NCBI GenBank assembly: GCA_947461645.1
Contig: CANHMN010000082.1
Location: 1-7,469, forward strand
DNA length: 7,469 nt
Reading direction: 5' to 3'
Source of the DNA: Chitinophagaceae bacterium
Lineage (GTDB): Bacteria > Bacteroidota > Bacteroidia > Chitinophagales > Chitinophagaceae
This document shows, piece after piece, positions 1 through 6,492 of the stretch. The notes below the pieces were generated by a model. That model did not search any database. It saw only the letters and a program-made list of their open reading frames with translations, and was not told the DNA's origin. Both the position numbers and the translations under genes were made by a program. Position 1 is the first letter of the stretch. Every line of letters starts with the position of its first letter.

Positions 1-92
1 GTTGCAACAGTTAAACAATTCAATTGAACGAACATAAAATGAAATTGGAATTTTAAAATAGATTAGGCTAAAATAAGCAAAACAACGGTGAA

Positions 93-109
93 TCAACCGC
101 TTTGGTTGA
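93..109 (+). other. Short hairpin candidate upstream of the S4-domain gene
   Basis: TCAACC (93-98) and GGTTGA (104-109) are perfect 6-bp complements around a 5-nt loop, GCTTT. The hairpin lies 25 nt before the chosen ATG of the S4-domain gene. No T-tract follows it on either strand, so it does not look like an intrinsic terminator. It could be a leader structure or chance. The rest of 1-134 shows no gene and no good promoter match. Confidence 0.2.
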
Positions 110-134
110 AAAGAGCCTTAAATTTGTGTGTGTT

Positions 135-518
135 ATGGAAAAGGAAAAAGTAAGAATCGATAAATACCTTTGGTCTATTCGCATTTTCAAAACCAGATCA
201 GCAGCATCAGAGGCCTGCGAAAAAGGCAAGGTCAAACAAAATGGTAATTCCATCAAGGCTTCAAAGAGTGTGAACCCCGGTGATGAATATGAAATAAAAA
301 CCTCCCAAAAAAAATGGGTAATAAAAGTAGTTTCTGTTTTACACAACAGGGTGCAATACAGTGACGCCATCAAGGCTTATACTGACATCACTCCCCCTGA
401 AGAATTGGAGAGAATAAAATTTGAAGCAGCAGCTTTTCACACCGGAAAAAGATTAAGTAAAGTGGGCAGACCCACCAAGAAAAACAAAAGAGACCTTGAC
501 GATTTTTTAGACAACTGA
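135..518 (+). CDS. S4-domain RNA-binding protein, Hsp15-like
   Basis: The product is a 127-residue basic protein. Residues about 7-55 form an S4 RNA-binding fold. They open with RIDKYLWSIRIFKTRS, the usual S4 start, followed by EACEKGKVKQNG and the conserved turn VNPGDEYEI. The tail carries TPPEELERIKFE and the basic stretch GRPTKKNKRDLDDF (about 111-124), both typical of the Hsp15/YrfH family. E. coli Hsp15 binds stalled 50S subunits that carry nascent chains; a similar ribosome-rescue role here is inferred from family only. The ATG at 135 was chosen because RIDKYLW follows within six residues. An in-frame TTG at 102 would add 11 residues with no S4 similarity. No Shine-Dalgarno sequence precedes either start. 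trmD follows after 29 nt, so co-transcription is likely. The gene could equally be called a generic S4-domain protein. Confidence 0.92.
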   Translation: MEKEKVRIDKYLWSIRIFKTRSAASEACEKGKVKQNGNSIKASKSVNPGDEYEIKTSQKKWVIKVVSVLHNRVQYSDAIKAYTDITPPEELERIKFEAAAFHTGKRLSKVGRPTKKNKRDLDDFLDN

Positions 519-547
519 TTTTTTGAATTGAACCTCGAGAATACAAA

Positions 548-1222
548 ATGAAAGTAGATATTATAACAGTAGTTCCCGATTTGCTGTCCAGCCCGTTTTC
601 TCATTCTATTTTGAAAAGGGCTTCAGACAAGGGCTTGTTAAAAGTGAACACCATCAATCTGAGAGACCATACTACCTATTCGAGAGCTCAGGTAGACGAC
701 TATCCTTTCGGAGGAGGTGCAGGAATGGTTATCATGATTGAACCCTTGGTAAATGCCATTGAAGCCCTTCAAAAAAACACCGCTTACGATGAAGTCATTT
801 TTCTGACTCCCGACGGAGAAACCTTTAATCAGAAAATCGCCAACACGCTGTCATTGAAAGAAAACCTCCTGCTTATTTGCGGTCATTACAAAGGCATAGA
901 TCAGCGCTTCAGAGACCATTTTATCACCAAAGAAATTTCTATTGGTGATTATGTACTGAGTGGCGGAGAGCTCGCAGCCGCTGTAGTTGTAGATGCTATC
1001 GGCAGATTGATACCTGGTGTATTGAATGATGAAACCTCAGCTCTAACAGATTCCTTTCAGGACAATTTGCTTGCCCCTCCTGTTTACACCAGACCTGAAA
1101 TTTTCAGGGGATGGAAAGTACCCGAAATACTGATGAGCGGCAACCATAAGCTCATAGACGAATGGCGTCACCAAGAAGCGGTAAATAGAACCAAAGAAAG
1201 AAGATCCGATTTACTGGATTAA
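548..1222 (+). CDS. trmD: tRNA (guanine-N1-)-methyltransferase TrmD
   Basis: TrmD methylates N1 of guanosine 37, next to the anticodon of tRNAs reading CNN codons, using S-adenosylmethionine, and so prevents +1 frameshifting. The 224-residue protein shows the full SPOUT-knot signature: YPFGGGAGMV (52-61), LICGHYKGIDQR (109-120), SIGDYVLSGGELAA (131-144) and RLIPGVLNDE (153-162). SALTDSF follows; its D168 matches the catalytic aspartate of E. coli TrmD (D169). The SGNH and WR motifs of the C-terminal tRNA-binding part are at 197-207. The protein stops soon after RTKERRSDLLD and so lacks about 30 residues found at the E. coli C-terminus; from memory this is normal for Bacteroidota. CGHYKG in place of CGRYEG is also the usual form in this phylum. 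The gene sits behind an S4-domain gene rather than in the rpsP-rimM-trmD-rplS order of many bacteria. Confidence 0.98.
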   Translation: MKVDIITVVPDLLSSPFSHSILKRASDKGLLKVNTINLRDHTTYSRAQVDDYPFGGGAGMVIMIEPLVNAIEALQKNTAYDEVIFLTPDGETFNQKIANTLSLKENLLLICGHYKGIDQRFRDHFITKEISIGDYVLSGGELAAAVVVDAIGRLIPGVLNDETSALTDSFQDNLLAPPVYTRPEIFRGWKVPEILMSGNHKLIDEWRHQEAVNRTKERRSDLLD

Positions 1223-1288
1223 ACAACAGCCTTTACAACAATCACTACCTTAATAATCAACTTAACCACAAACAACAAAACCATTCAA

Positions 1289-2917
1289 ATGCAAATACAG
1301 GTAGAGGGTAATATTGTAGACCTGCAAACAGAAAAGATTTACAAAGGACAGGTAGTTGTAGAGAACGGAAGAATTGTTCAAATCATTTCTTTAGGAGAAG
1401 AAGAAACTAACCTACCCTACATCATGGCCGGTTTTATCGATAGCCATGTACATATCGAAAGCTCGATGTTGATTCCTTCAGAATTTGCAAGACTTGCTGT
1501 TGTTCATGGTACAGTTGGCAGCATCAGTGATCCGCATGAAATTGCAAATGTTTGCGGAATTGAAGGCGTTCATTACATGATTGAAAACAGCAAAACAGTT
1601 CCTTTTAAAGCTACATTCGGCGCACCTAGCTGTGTTCCTGCCACTGTTTTTGAGACTGCAGGTGCAGCAATCGATTGCGATGGAGTAGAATCTCTTTTGC
1701 AACGAAATGAAATCAAATACCTCAGCGAAATGATGAACTTTCCCGGTGTGTTGAATGGTGATGAGGAAGTGATGCGCAAAATAGCATTGGCAAAAAAATT
1801 CGGCAAACCCATTGACGGACATGCCCCTGGCCTAAAAGGCGAACTAGCTAAAAAATACATTTCTGCAGGAATAAGCACAGACCACGAATGTTTTACAGCA
1901 GAAGAAGCGCTGGATAAACTTCGATACGGAATGAAAATCCTCATTAGAGAAGGAAGTGCAGCAAAAAATTTTGAAGCCTTGATTGAACTGATGAATGAGC
2001 ATGCCGACATGATGATGTTTTGCAGCGACGACAAACATCCTGATAGCTTGGCTGTTGGACACATCAATCGGCTTTGTGCTCGTGCAGTGAAAAAAAATAT
2101 CGATGTTTTTAAAGTATTGAAAGCTGCATGCCTCAATCCCGTAAAACATTACAATATGGATGTTGGCTTGCTTCAGCGCGGTGATCATGCAGATTTTATC
2201 ATTGTTGAAGATCTGAAAGAATTTAATGTACTGCAAACCTACATCAACGGAAAGCTCGTTGCAGAAAAGGGAAAAACTTTAATTGAATCAGTACCATCAA
2301 GCATTATCAACCATTTCAATTGCCATAAAAAAGAAATCGCTGAATTCAGCATACCCTACAAAAATGAAGCGCTAATACCAGTAATTGAAGCACTTGACGG
2401 ACAGTTAATCACGAACAAACTTCTATTGGAACCCAAATATTCCGGGAATTGCATTGTCTCAGATACAGAAAGAGACATCATCAAAATTGTGGTAGTAAAC
2501 CGGTACCAGGAAGCTCCAATTGCTTTATCATTCATCAAAAACACAGGATTAAAAAAAGGCGCACTTGCTTCTTCGGTTGCACATGACAGCCATAATATCG
2601 TAGCTGTAGGATGTACCGATGAAGAAATTGCCTTGGCCGTTAACGCAATCATTGAAGCGAAGGGTGGTATCAGTGCGGTGAATCAAAATGAGGTTCATTT
2701 GTTACCACTGCCTGTTGCAGGATTAATGAGCACCGATAATGGTTATGCTGTTGCTGAGGCTTATACCCATTTGGATAAGTTCAGTAAAAATGAGCTTGGT
2801 AGTACACTCGAATCTCCTTTTATGACTCTTTCCTTTATGGCATTGCTGGTAATTCCTCATTTAAAACTAAGTGATAAAGGTTTATTTGACGGAGACCGCT
2901 TTGAATTTGTAACTTAA
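1289..2917 (+). CDS. ade: Adenine deaminase
   Basis: Adenine deaminase converts adenine to hypoxanthine and ammonia in purine salvage, in the cytoplasm. The 542-residue product has the amidohydrolase layout of the bacterial Ade family. A short N-terminal beta domain (1-45) is followed by the metal-binding [12 protein letters not shown] (48-59; H53 and H55) and [10 protein letters not shown] (81-90). [10 protein letters not shown] follows, where E147 is the likely bridging metal ligand. Further sites are DGHAPGL (H178), STDHE (H199, E200) and FCSDDKHPD (244-252), with catalytic-site D247 and D248. Residues about 350-542 form the family's C-terminal domain, with [13 protein letters not shown] (429-441) and AGLMS (475-479). 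The length is full and no break is seen. The ATG at 1289 is the first in frame and leads directly into the beta domain. The 66-nt gap before it is almost free of G. upp, a pyrimidine-salvage gene, follows after 147 nt, apparently from its own promoter. Confidence 0.97.
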   Translation: MQIQVEGNIVDLQTEKIYKGQVVVENGRIVQIISLGEEETNLPYIMAGFIDSHVHIESSMLIPSEFARLAVVHGTVGSISDPHEIANVCGIEGVHYMIENSKTVPFKATFGAPSCVPATVFETAGAAIDCDGVESLLQRNEIKYLSEMMNFPGVLNGDEEVMRKIALAKKFGKPIDGHAPGLKGELAKKYISAGISTDHECFTAEEALDKLRYGMKILIREGSAAKNFEALIELMNEHADMMMFCSDDKHPDSLAVGHINRLCARAVKKNIDVFKVLKAACLNPVKHYNMDVGLLQRGDHADFIIVEDLKEFNVLQTYINGKLVAEKGKTLIESVPSSIINHFNCHKKEIAEFSIPYKNEALIPVIEALDGQLITNKLLLEPKYSGNCIVSDTERDIIKIVVVNRYQEAPIALSFIKNTGLKKGALASSVAHDSHNIVAVGCTDEEIALAVNAIIEAKGGISAVNQNEVHLLPLPVAGLMSTDNGYAVAEAYTHLDKFSKNELGSTLESPFMTLSFMALLVIPHLKLSDKGLFDGDRFEFVT

Positions 2918-2932
2918 ATTGTTGGCAACAAT
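2918..2932. promoter_or_regulatory. Operator-like palindrome overlapping the predicted upp -33 element
   Basis: ATTGTTGGCAACAAT is a perfect inverted repeat with 7-bp arms around one central base. It starts at the base after the ade stop codon. The TTG at 2922-2924, which fits as the -33 element of the next promoter, lies inside it, so a bound protein would be placed to block or recruit RNA polymerase. No T-tract follows, and as an RNA hairpin it would have only about 5 bp, so an intrinsic terminator is unlikely. The assignment as an operator is inference. Confidence 0.35.
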
Positions 2933-2951
2933 AGAAAATTTGATAGTTTTG
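2922..2951 (+). promoter_or_regulatory. Predicted Bacteroidota-type promoter for upp
   Basis: TTG at 2922-2924 and TAGTTTTG at 2944-2951 are separated by 19 nt. The second element is an exact match to the Bacteroidota -7 consensus TAnnTTTG, and the spacing is in the usual range. The base before the TTG is G where the full TTTG element would have T. Transcription would start near 2956-2958, giving a leader of roughly 108 nt before the upp ATG. A weaker second candidate, TATTTTGA at 3005-3012, lacks a matching upstream element. Confidence 0.45.
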
Positions 2952-2961
2952 TTTGCTCTGC

Positions 2962-3019
2962 TGGTTTTTCAAAAGGTTCTGAGGATGATAACGCAGAATA
3001 ATTTTATTTTGACAAACCA
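2962..3019 (+). promoter_or_regulatory. Structured leader candidate (long stem-loop) upstream of upp
   Basis: TGGTTTTTCAAAA (2962-2974) pairs with TTTTGACAAACCA (3007-3019): 12 of 13 positions match, with one T-C mismatch at 2968/3013. Inside the loop, TTCTG (2977-2981) pairs perfectly with CAGAA (2994-2998), giving a nested stem with a 12-nt apical loop. The structure would begin within a few bases of the predicted transcript start and end 45 nt before the upp ATG. No T-tract follows the 3' arm, so it is not a plain terminator. Possible roles are a stabilising 5' hairpin, a protein-binding leader or a regulatory RNA element. The pairing was read by eye and no folding energy was computed. Confidence 0.4.
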
Positions 3020-3064
3020 TTGAGCAAATGATATAGAATTACAGAACAACTTCAAAAAGAAAAA

Positions 3065-3715
3065 ATGGTATACAACCTAAGTCAAAATCATTCTTTGGTA
3101 AGCAATTGGGTAAGTGAATTAAGAAATGTTGAGGTGCAACAAGACAGATTAAGGTTCAGAAGAAACCTGGAGAGAATTGCTGAAGTAATTGGCTATGAAA
3201 TTAGCAAACAACTTCCCAGCGTAAATAAAAACATCACCACACCAATGGGCGTAGCGTCTTGTAAGGTTTTGGAAGCGCAACCCGTTTTAGCAACTATACT
3301 TAGAGCTGGTCTGGCCATGCACAATGGTTTATTGAATTATTTTGACAGGGCAGACAACGCATTTCTCAGCGCCTACCGTAAGCATAATGAAGATGGCAGT
3401 TTCGACATCAGTTTGGAATATTTAAGTTGTCCGGATTTAAACAACAGAACAATCATTATCAGCGATCCAATGCTCGCAACTGGGGCATCACTCGTAAAAT
3501 CTATTCATCACCTTAAAGCACAGGGGCAGTTCAAAGAAATTCATATTGCCTGTGCAATTGCCTGCAAGGTCGGCATTGAGCATGTTCAAAAAGAAATTCC
3601 CGAGGCACATATTTGGTGCGGAGACATTGACAATGAACTAACGGCCAAAGGTTATATTGTGCCCGGATTAGGGGATGCCGGCGACTTGGCATATGGCACA
3701 AAAGTTCAGCAATAA
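3065..3715 (+). CDS. upp: Uracil phosphoribosyltransferase
   Basis: The enzyme joins uracil and PRPP to make UMP plus pyrophosphate in pyrimidine salvage. The 216-residue product shows the family's landmarks: LRFRRNLERIAEVIGYEIS (29-47), the conserved PVLATILRAGLAMHNGLL, the PRPP-binding loop DPMLATGAS and the C-terminal uracil-binding segment GYIVPGLGDAGDLAYGTK, which ends four residues before the stop. Length is close to the usual 208-210. The PRPP loop reads ATGAS rather than the ATGGS of E. coli; I think this is tolerated in the family but cannot check. The ATG at 3065 follows an A-rich tract (AAAAAGAAAAA) with no true Shine-Dalgarno sequence. The upstream gap holds a promoter match, a palindrome and a stem-loop candidate, so separate regulation from ade is plausible. 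Confidence 0.96.
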   Translation: MVYNLSQNHSLVSNWVSELRNVEVQQDRLRFRRNLERIAEVIGYEISKQLPSVNKNITTPMGVASCKVLEAQPVLATILRAGLAMHNGLLNYFDRADNAFLSAYRKHNEDGSFDISLEYLSCPDLNNRTIIISDPMLATGASLVKSIHHLKAQGQFKEIHIACAIACKVGIEHVQKEIPEAHIWCGDIDNELTAKGYIVPGLGDAGDLAYGTKVQQ

Positions 3716-3762
3716 CACCCTGCTTGGATATAAATAAATCTACTTATTTGACAATTGCTCCT

Positions 3763-3782
3763 CAACATTATTTTCAACGTTG
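3763..3782. other. Imperfect inverted repeat in the upp-PorP gap
   Basis: CAACATT (3763-3769) faces AACGTTG (3776-3782) across 6 nt; six of seven positions pair. The right half also contains the self-complementary 8-mer CAACGTTG (3775-3782). A weaker AT-only hairpin, AAATAA / TTATTT, lies at 3732-3749. Neither is followed by a T-tract close enough to be a convincing terminator. These are the only structures seen in the 122-nt gap besides the promoter candidate. Confidence 0.2.
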
Positions 3783-3813
3783 GTGTAGTGTGGTAAAAAC
3801 AATGTTTTTTTAC

Positions 3814-3821
3814 TACCTTTA
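3814..3821 (+). promoter_or_regulatory. Possible -7 element for the PorP/SprF gene
   Basis: TACCTTTA matches TAnnTTTG at all but the last position and lies 16 nt before the PorP/SprF ATG. This would give a very short leader of about 10 nt. No good TTTG or TTG element is found 19-21 nt upstream; the nearest is a poor GTGG around 3790. An alternative pair, TTTG at 3747-3750 and TATTTTC at 3769-3775, has a good upstream box but a poor -7 box. This is only a weak call. Confidence 0.3.
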
Positions 3822-3837
3822 GCCTAATCAAATTGTT

Positions 3838-4863
3838 ATGGCAAGAAAAAATTTTCTATTGGTGGCTTTGGTTTCTTTTTCCTTGAGCGCATTTGCTCAG
3901 GATCCACATTTTTCTCAGTTTTTTGCTTCTCCATTGACGCTCAATCCTGCATTCACCGGGAAATTCAATGGTTTGTGGCGTTTGGCCGCCAACCACAGAG
4001 AACAATGGCCAACAATACCAAGAGCCTATGTAACTACCAGTGCTTCATTGGACTTTCCCATCATGAAAAAATCTCTGCCTCAGGGCGATGTGATGGGTGT
4101 AGGTATTTCAGGACTTTCTGATGCCAGCGCAAATAATATCTTAACACTTAACTACGGTTCTGCTTCCTTCTCTTATCATAAATCACTTGATGAAAATGGC
4201 TACAACTCGATTGGAGCAGGATTTCAGGGCACTTATTCCAGTTACAATATTGACATTGATAAACTCACCTTTGAAGATGAGTTGCAAAGAACCGGATTCG
4301 CGCCGGGTACCTCGGCAGAATTCTTTTCCTCAAACAGAATTGTTTCCAATAATAATTATTTTGATCTTAATGCTGGTGTTTTGTACTCCGGCTCCTCAAA
4401 TGGGGTGAACAATTATTATTTAGGCTTTTCCATGTATCACATCAACAGACCAAAACTAAGTTTCAGGTCTGACCCTAAAGTAAATTATAACCTTACCACA
4501 AGAAGTACTGTGCATGGTGGTGGAACTTTCCCGCTTAATGACCAAATTGGTGTAAGTATGTCGGTTATTCATCAGATACAAAACAAATCCAGCGAGACCG
4601 TATTAGGTGGAGCAGTTTCCATAAAAGCAAACAAGGATTTGGAAAAAGTAACCAATGTATACGCAGGTACATGGCTTCGTGTTAACGATGCTTTGATACC
4701 TTATGTAGGTCTTGAAATTGGCAGCCTAAGAATTGGTGCAAGCTACGACTTCAATGTAAGTGATCTTAAAAGCGTAACCAATAGCCGAGGAGGTTCCGAG
4801 TTTTCAATTATTTATGTGAAACAAAAGCAGGAAACGATAGGCATCCCTTGTCCAAAGTTTTAA
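3838..4863 (+). CDS. PorP/SprF family outer-membrane protein (type IX secretion/gliding accessory)
   Basis: The 341-residue protein starts with a clear signal peptide: a basic N-terminus MARK, a hydrophobic core and a likely cut after AFA (residue 20). The mature part opens with QDPHFSQFFASPLTLNPAFTG (21-41), the hallmark start of the PorP/SprF family. Alternating hydrophobic and polar stretches suggest an outer-membrane beta-barrel. Family-typical pieces further on are YYLGFSMYHINRPKLSF (about 194-210), GASYDFNVSDL and the closing GGSEFSIIYVKQ and CPKF. PorP of Porphyromonas and SprF of Flavobacterium johnsoniae help type IX export or surface attachment of particular cargo; SprF is needed for the SprB adhesin. 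The usual partner, a very large repetitive adhesin gene, is not next to this copy, and no porKLMN genes are visible. Many genomes carry many paralogs, so I give no symbol. Confidence 0.94.
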   Translation: MARKNFLLVALVSFSLSAFAQDPHFSQFFASPLTLNPAFTGKFNGLWRLAANHREQWPTIPRAYVTTSASLDFPIMKKSLPQGDVMGVGISGLSDASANNILTLNYGSASFSYHKSLDENGYNSIGAGFQGTYSSYNIDIDKLTFEDELQRTGFAPGTSAEFFSSNRIVSNNNYFDLNAGVLYSGSSNGVNNYYLGFSMYHINRPKLSFRSDPKVNYNLTTRSTVHGGGTFPLNDQIGVSMSVIHQIQNKSSETVLGGAVSIKANKDLEKVTNVYAGTWLRVNDALIPYVGLEIGSLRIGASYDFNVSDLKSVTNSRGGSEFSIIYVKQKQETIGIPCPKF

Positions 4864-4933
4864 CCACCTGATTTCGTTATTTTTTTGCTCCCTGCCAAGG
4901 TAAACAAGGCAATTGACCAATGCTGTTTCAAAC

Positions 4934-5704
4934 ATGCTCAAAGAAATCATCATCTCTTTTCAGGCTTTTTACAGCGCGCACAAATTTATTGTCACCCATC
5001 GTTTATGGAAATGGATAGTGCTTCCCGGTATTGTGTATTGCATGCTTTTTGTAACAGGTTTGTATTTCTTTTGGACTTCTTGTAACGATGCAACAGAATG
5101 GATTATCAACAACAGTTTTTTGCTGAAATGGATTCGCCATCTGGAAGAAAATTGGTTTAGTCTTTTCTTCATCATCGGTCAAATTATTCTGAGATTATTG
5201 TTGCTCATATTTTATTTTTCCCTGGTAAAATTCCTTTTTCTAATAATAGGATCGCCCGTTTTTTCTTACCTCAGTGAAAAAACAAATAGCCTTATTGAAG
5301 GCAAGGAAATGAAATTCGATGCTTCGGTATTTGTAAATGATATACTTAGATCAATTTTTATTGCCATTAAAAACCTTGGGTGGCAAAGTTTTTTTGTACT
5401 TATATTGTTATTAATTTCAGTTGTACCCTTTATTGGTTGGATAAGTCCGATAGTTTTGCTTGTTATAGACTGTTACTACCTCGGGTTTTCTATGCTTGAT
5501 CACAGCAATGAAAGACTAAACTACACTATTGCCGAAAGTCAGGACCTTATCAGTCATCATCGGGGTTTATCGTTGGGAAATGGAGTAGTTTTTTATGCTT
5601 TTCATCTTGTACCCATTATAGGTTGGATTTTTGCACCCAGCTATGCATTGATAGCGGCCACCATCAGTATTCATCAAGCCAAAAAACAAGAAATTATTTC
5701 TTAA
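4934..5704 (+). CDS. EI24/CysZ-like integral membrane protein
   Basis: The 256-residue protein is strongly hydrophobic, with membrane stretches around residues 28-48, 75-107, 151-186 and 216-247. Its layout fits the EI24/CysZ family: N-terminal FQAFYSAHKFI, then IIGSPVFSYLSEKTNSLIEG after the second helix (104-123), VVPFIGWISPIVLLVIDCYYLGFSMLDHSNERLN in the third (163-196), and GVVFYAFHLVPIIGWIFAPSYALIAATI in the fourth. The LDHSNERLN segment matches the LDYPxxR-type motif of CysZ. In E. coli, CysZ supports sulfate uptake for cysteine synthesis; whether this homolog moves sulfate is not known from sequence alone. The ATG at 4934 is preferred over an in-frame TTG at 4913 that would add seven residues; neither has a Shine-Dalgarno sequence. 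Its stop is 5 nt before the next start, so it is probably translated from a message shared with the methyltransferase. Confidence 0.85.
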   Translation: MLKEIIISFQAFYSAHKFIVTHRLWKWIVLPGIVYCMLFVTGLYFFWTSCNDATEWIINNSFLLKWIRHLEENWFSLFFIIGQIILRLLLLIFYFSLVKFLFLIIGSPVFSYLSEKTNSLIEGKEMKFDASVFVNDILRSIFIAIKNLGWQSFFVLILLLISVVPFIGWISPIVLLVIDCYYLGFSMLDHSNERLNYTIAESQDLISHHRGLSLGNGVVFYAFHLVPIIGWIFAPSYALIAATISIHQAKKQEIIS

Positions 5705-5709
5705 TCCAC

Positions 5710-6408
5710 ATGAGTATTGTTTACCTTATTCCTTGTTTTCTAGCCGATGATGCTGTTGAAACAATTCCCCTTTATACATTAACCCATCTTAAAAGTTGCA
5801 AGTACGTTTTTGCAGAAAACATACGAACCGCAAGACGATTCTTGAAGTCTATGGACAAGTCCATCAACATCGATGATTTTATTTGGTTTGAAATTGGCAA
5901 AGTGGAAAAAGAACAAAAACAACATTTTATCAACGCAATAAAATCAGGCGATAACATTGCCATCATCAGCGAAGCCGGTTGTCCCGGTGTAGCAGATCCC
6001 GGACAGGAATTAATAGCCATAGCTCAGGAAAATAATTGCATGGTGAAACCATTGGTGGGTCCCAACTCTATTCTGCTTGCTTTGATGGCCAGCGGCATGA
6101 ACGGACAACAATTTGAATTTTGCGGATACCTGCCCATTGACAATAATGCAAGAGTAAAAAAAATAAAAGAGCTTGAAGTTCAGTCATTGAAATTCAACAG
6201 CACCAAAATTTTCATCGAAACCCCTTACAGAAATGATCAACTGTTTGATGCCATTGTACACAACTGCAGCTCCAATACACGACTTTGCCTTGCAATTAAC
6301 ATCACCTCTACTGATGAAAAAATAAGTACAAAGAGCATAAAGGAATGGAAATCCAACAAACCAAACCTTCATAAGATTCCTGTAATTTTCCTTTTACACG
6401 GAAGTTAG
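5710..6408 (+). CDS. RsmI-like SAM-dependent methyltransferase (tetrapyrrole methylase fold)
   Basis: The 232-residue protein aligns by eye with RsmI, which 2'-O-methylates C1402 of 16S rRNA. Matching parts are FAENIRTARRFLKSM (34-48), equivalent to the RsmI AEDTRxTRRLL region, AIISEAGCPGVADPG (84-98), LVGPNSILLALMASGM (115-130), FEFCGYLP (135-142) and FIETPYRNDQLFDAI (168-182). Two differences stand out. The N-terminal TPIGN-type motif of RsmI is replaced by PCFLADDAVE (8-17). The chain also ends right after the methylase domain, without the roughly 50-residue C-terminal extension of E. coli RsmI (286 residues). It may be a paralog with a different target. The ATG at 5710 is preferred because SIVYLIP starts the fold there and it lies 5 nt after the EI24-like stop; upstream in-frame starts would overlap that gene by about 80 nt. 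Confidence 0.87.
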   Translation: MSIVYLIPCFLADDAVETIPLYTLTHLKSCKYVFAENIRTARRFLKSMDKSINIDDFIWFEIGKVEKEQKQHFINAIKSGDNIAIISEAGCPGVADPGQELIAIAQENNCMVKPLVGPNSILLALMASGMNGQQFEFCGYLPIDNNARVKKIKELEVQSLKFNSTKIFIETPYRNDQLFDAIVHNCSSNTRLCLAINITSTDEKISTKSIKEWKSNKPNLHKIPVIFLLHGS

Positions 6409-6448
6409 ATGCATGTAAAGCAATTCATTCAATCAATCTCTCTGAGCA

Positions 6449-6487
6449 ATTGTGTAATTATTCGGTAACTTGCCAAACACAATAATT
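6449..6487 (+). promoter_or_regulatory. Overlapping inverted repeats in the bshA leader
   Basis: ATTGTGT (6449-6455) is perfectly complementary to ACACAAT (6477-6483). AATTATT (6456-6462) is perfectly complementary to AATAATT (6481-6487). The two right arms share three bases, so the stems cannot both form fully. Between them GGTAACTTGCC (6464-6474) can form a small 4-bp hairpin with one G-U pair. The structure ends five bases before the bshA ATG and could influence translation. The sequence is AT-rich and chance is a real alternative. No convincing promoter was found in this 84-nt gap. Confidence 0.28.
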
Positions 6488-6492
6488 CCAAT

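Noticed and set aside
2..37. Open frame ending TAA at 35-37, possibly the tail of an upstream gene (ends NNSIERT)
   Set aside because: Only 11 codons are visible, with no recognisable motif. All three frames close within the first 40 bases or so, so it cannot be told apart from intergenic sequence.
102..134. TTG-initiated N-terminal extension of the S4-domain protein
   Set aside because: The 11 extra residues have no S4 similarity, overlap the hairpin at 93-109, and an ATG at 135 sits right before the conserved RIDKYLW.
1573..2136. Long open frame on the minus strand (187 codons) inside ade, with others at 1478-1822, 1844-2236 and 2356-2652
   Set aside because: The plus strand carries an unbroken, motif-complete adenine deaminase across the whole region. 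The minus-strand translations show no family features and are rich in Ser, Phe and Ile, as expected for antisense shadows.
2971..2990. PyrR-type RNA binding site in the upp leader (GGTTCTGAGGAT region)
   Set aside because: It vaguely resembles the PyrR loop consensus but lacks two positions in the core and is not placed in the expected anti-antiterminator arrangement. There is also no terminator before upp.
4878..4887. T-rich stretch TATTTTTTTG after the PorP/SprF gene as a terminator or promoter
   Set aside because: No stable stem precedes the T-run, so it is not an intrinsic terminator. The spacing does not fit TAnnTTTG, and no upstream TTG lies at the right distance.
5623..5709. Upstream start for the RsmI-like gene, overlapping the EI24-like gene
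   Set aside because: The extra 29 residues would overlap the conserved last helix of the upstream gene in another frame. The methylase fold begins at the ATG at 5710.
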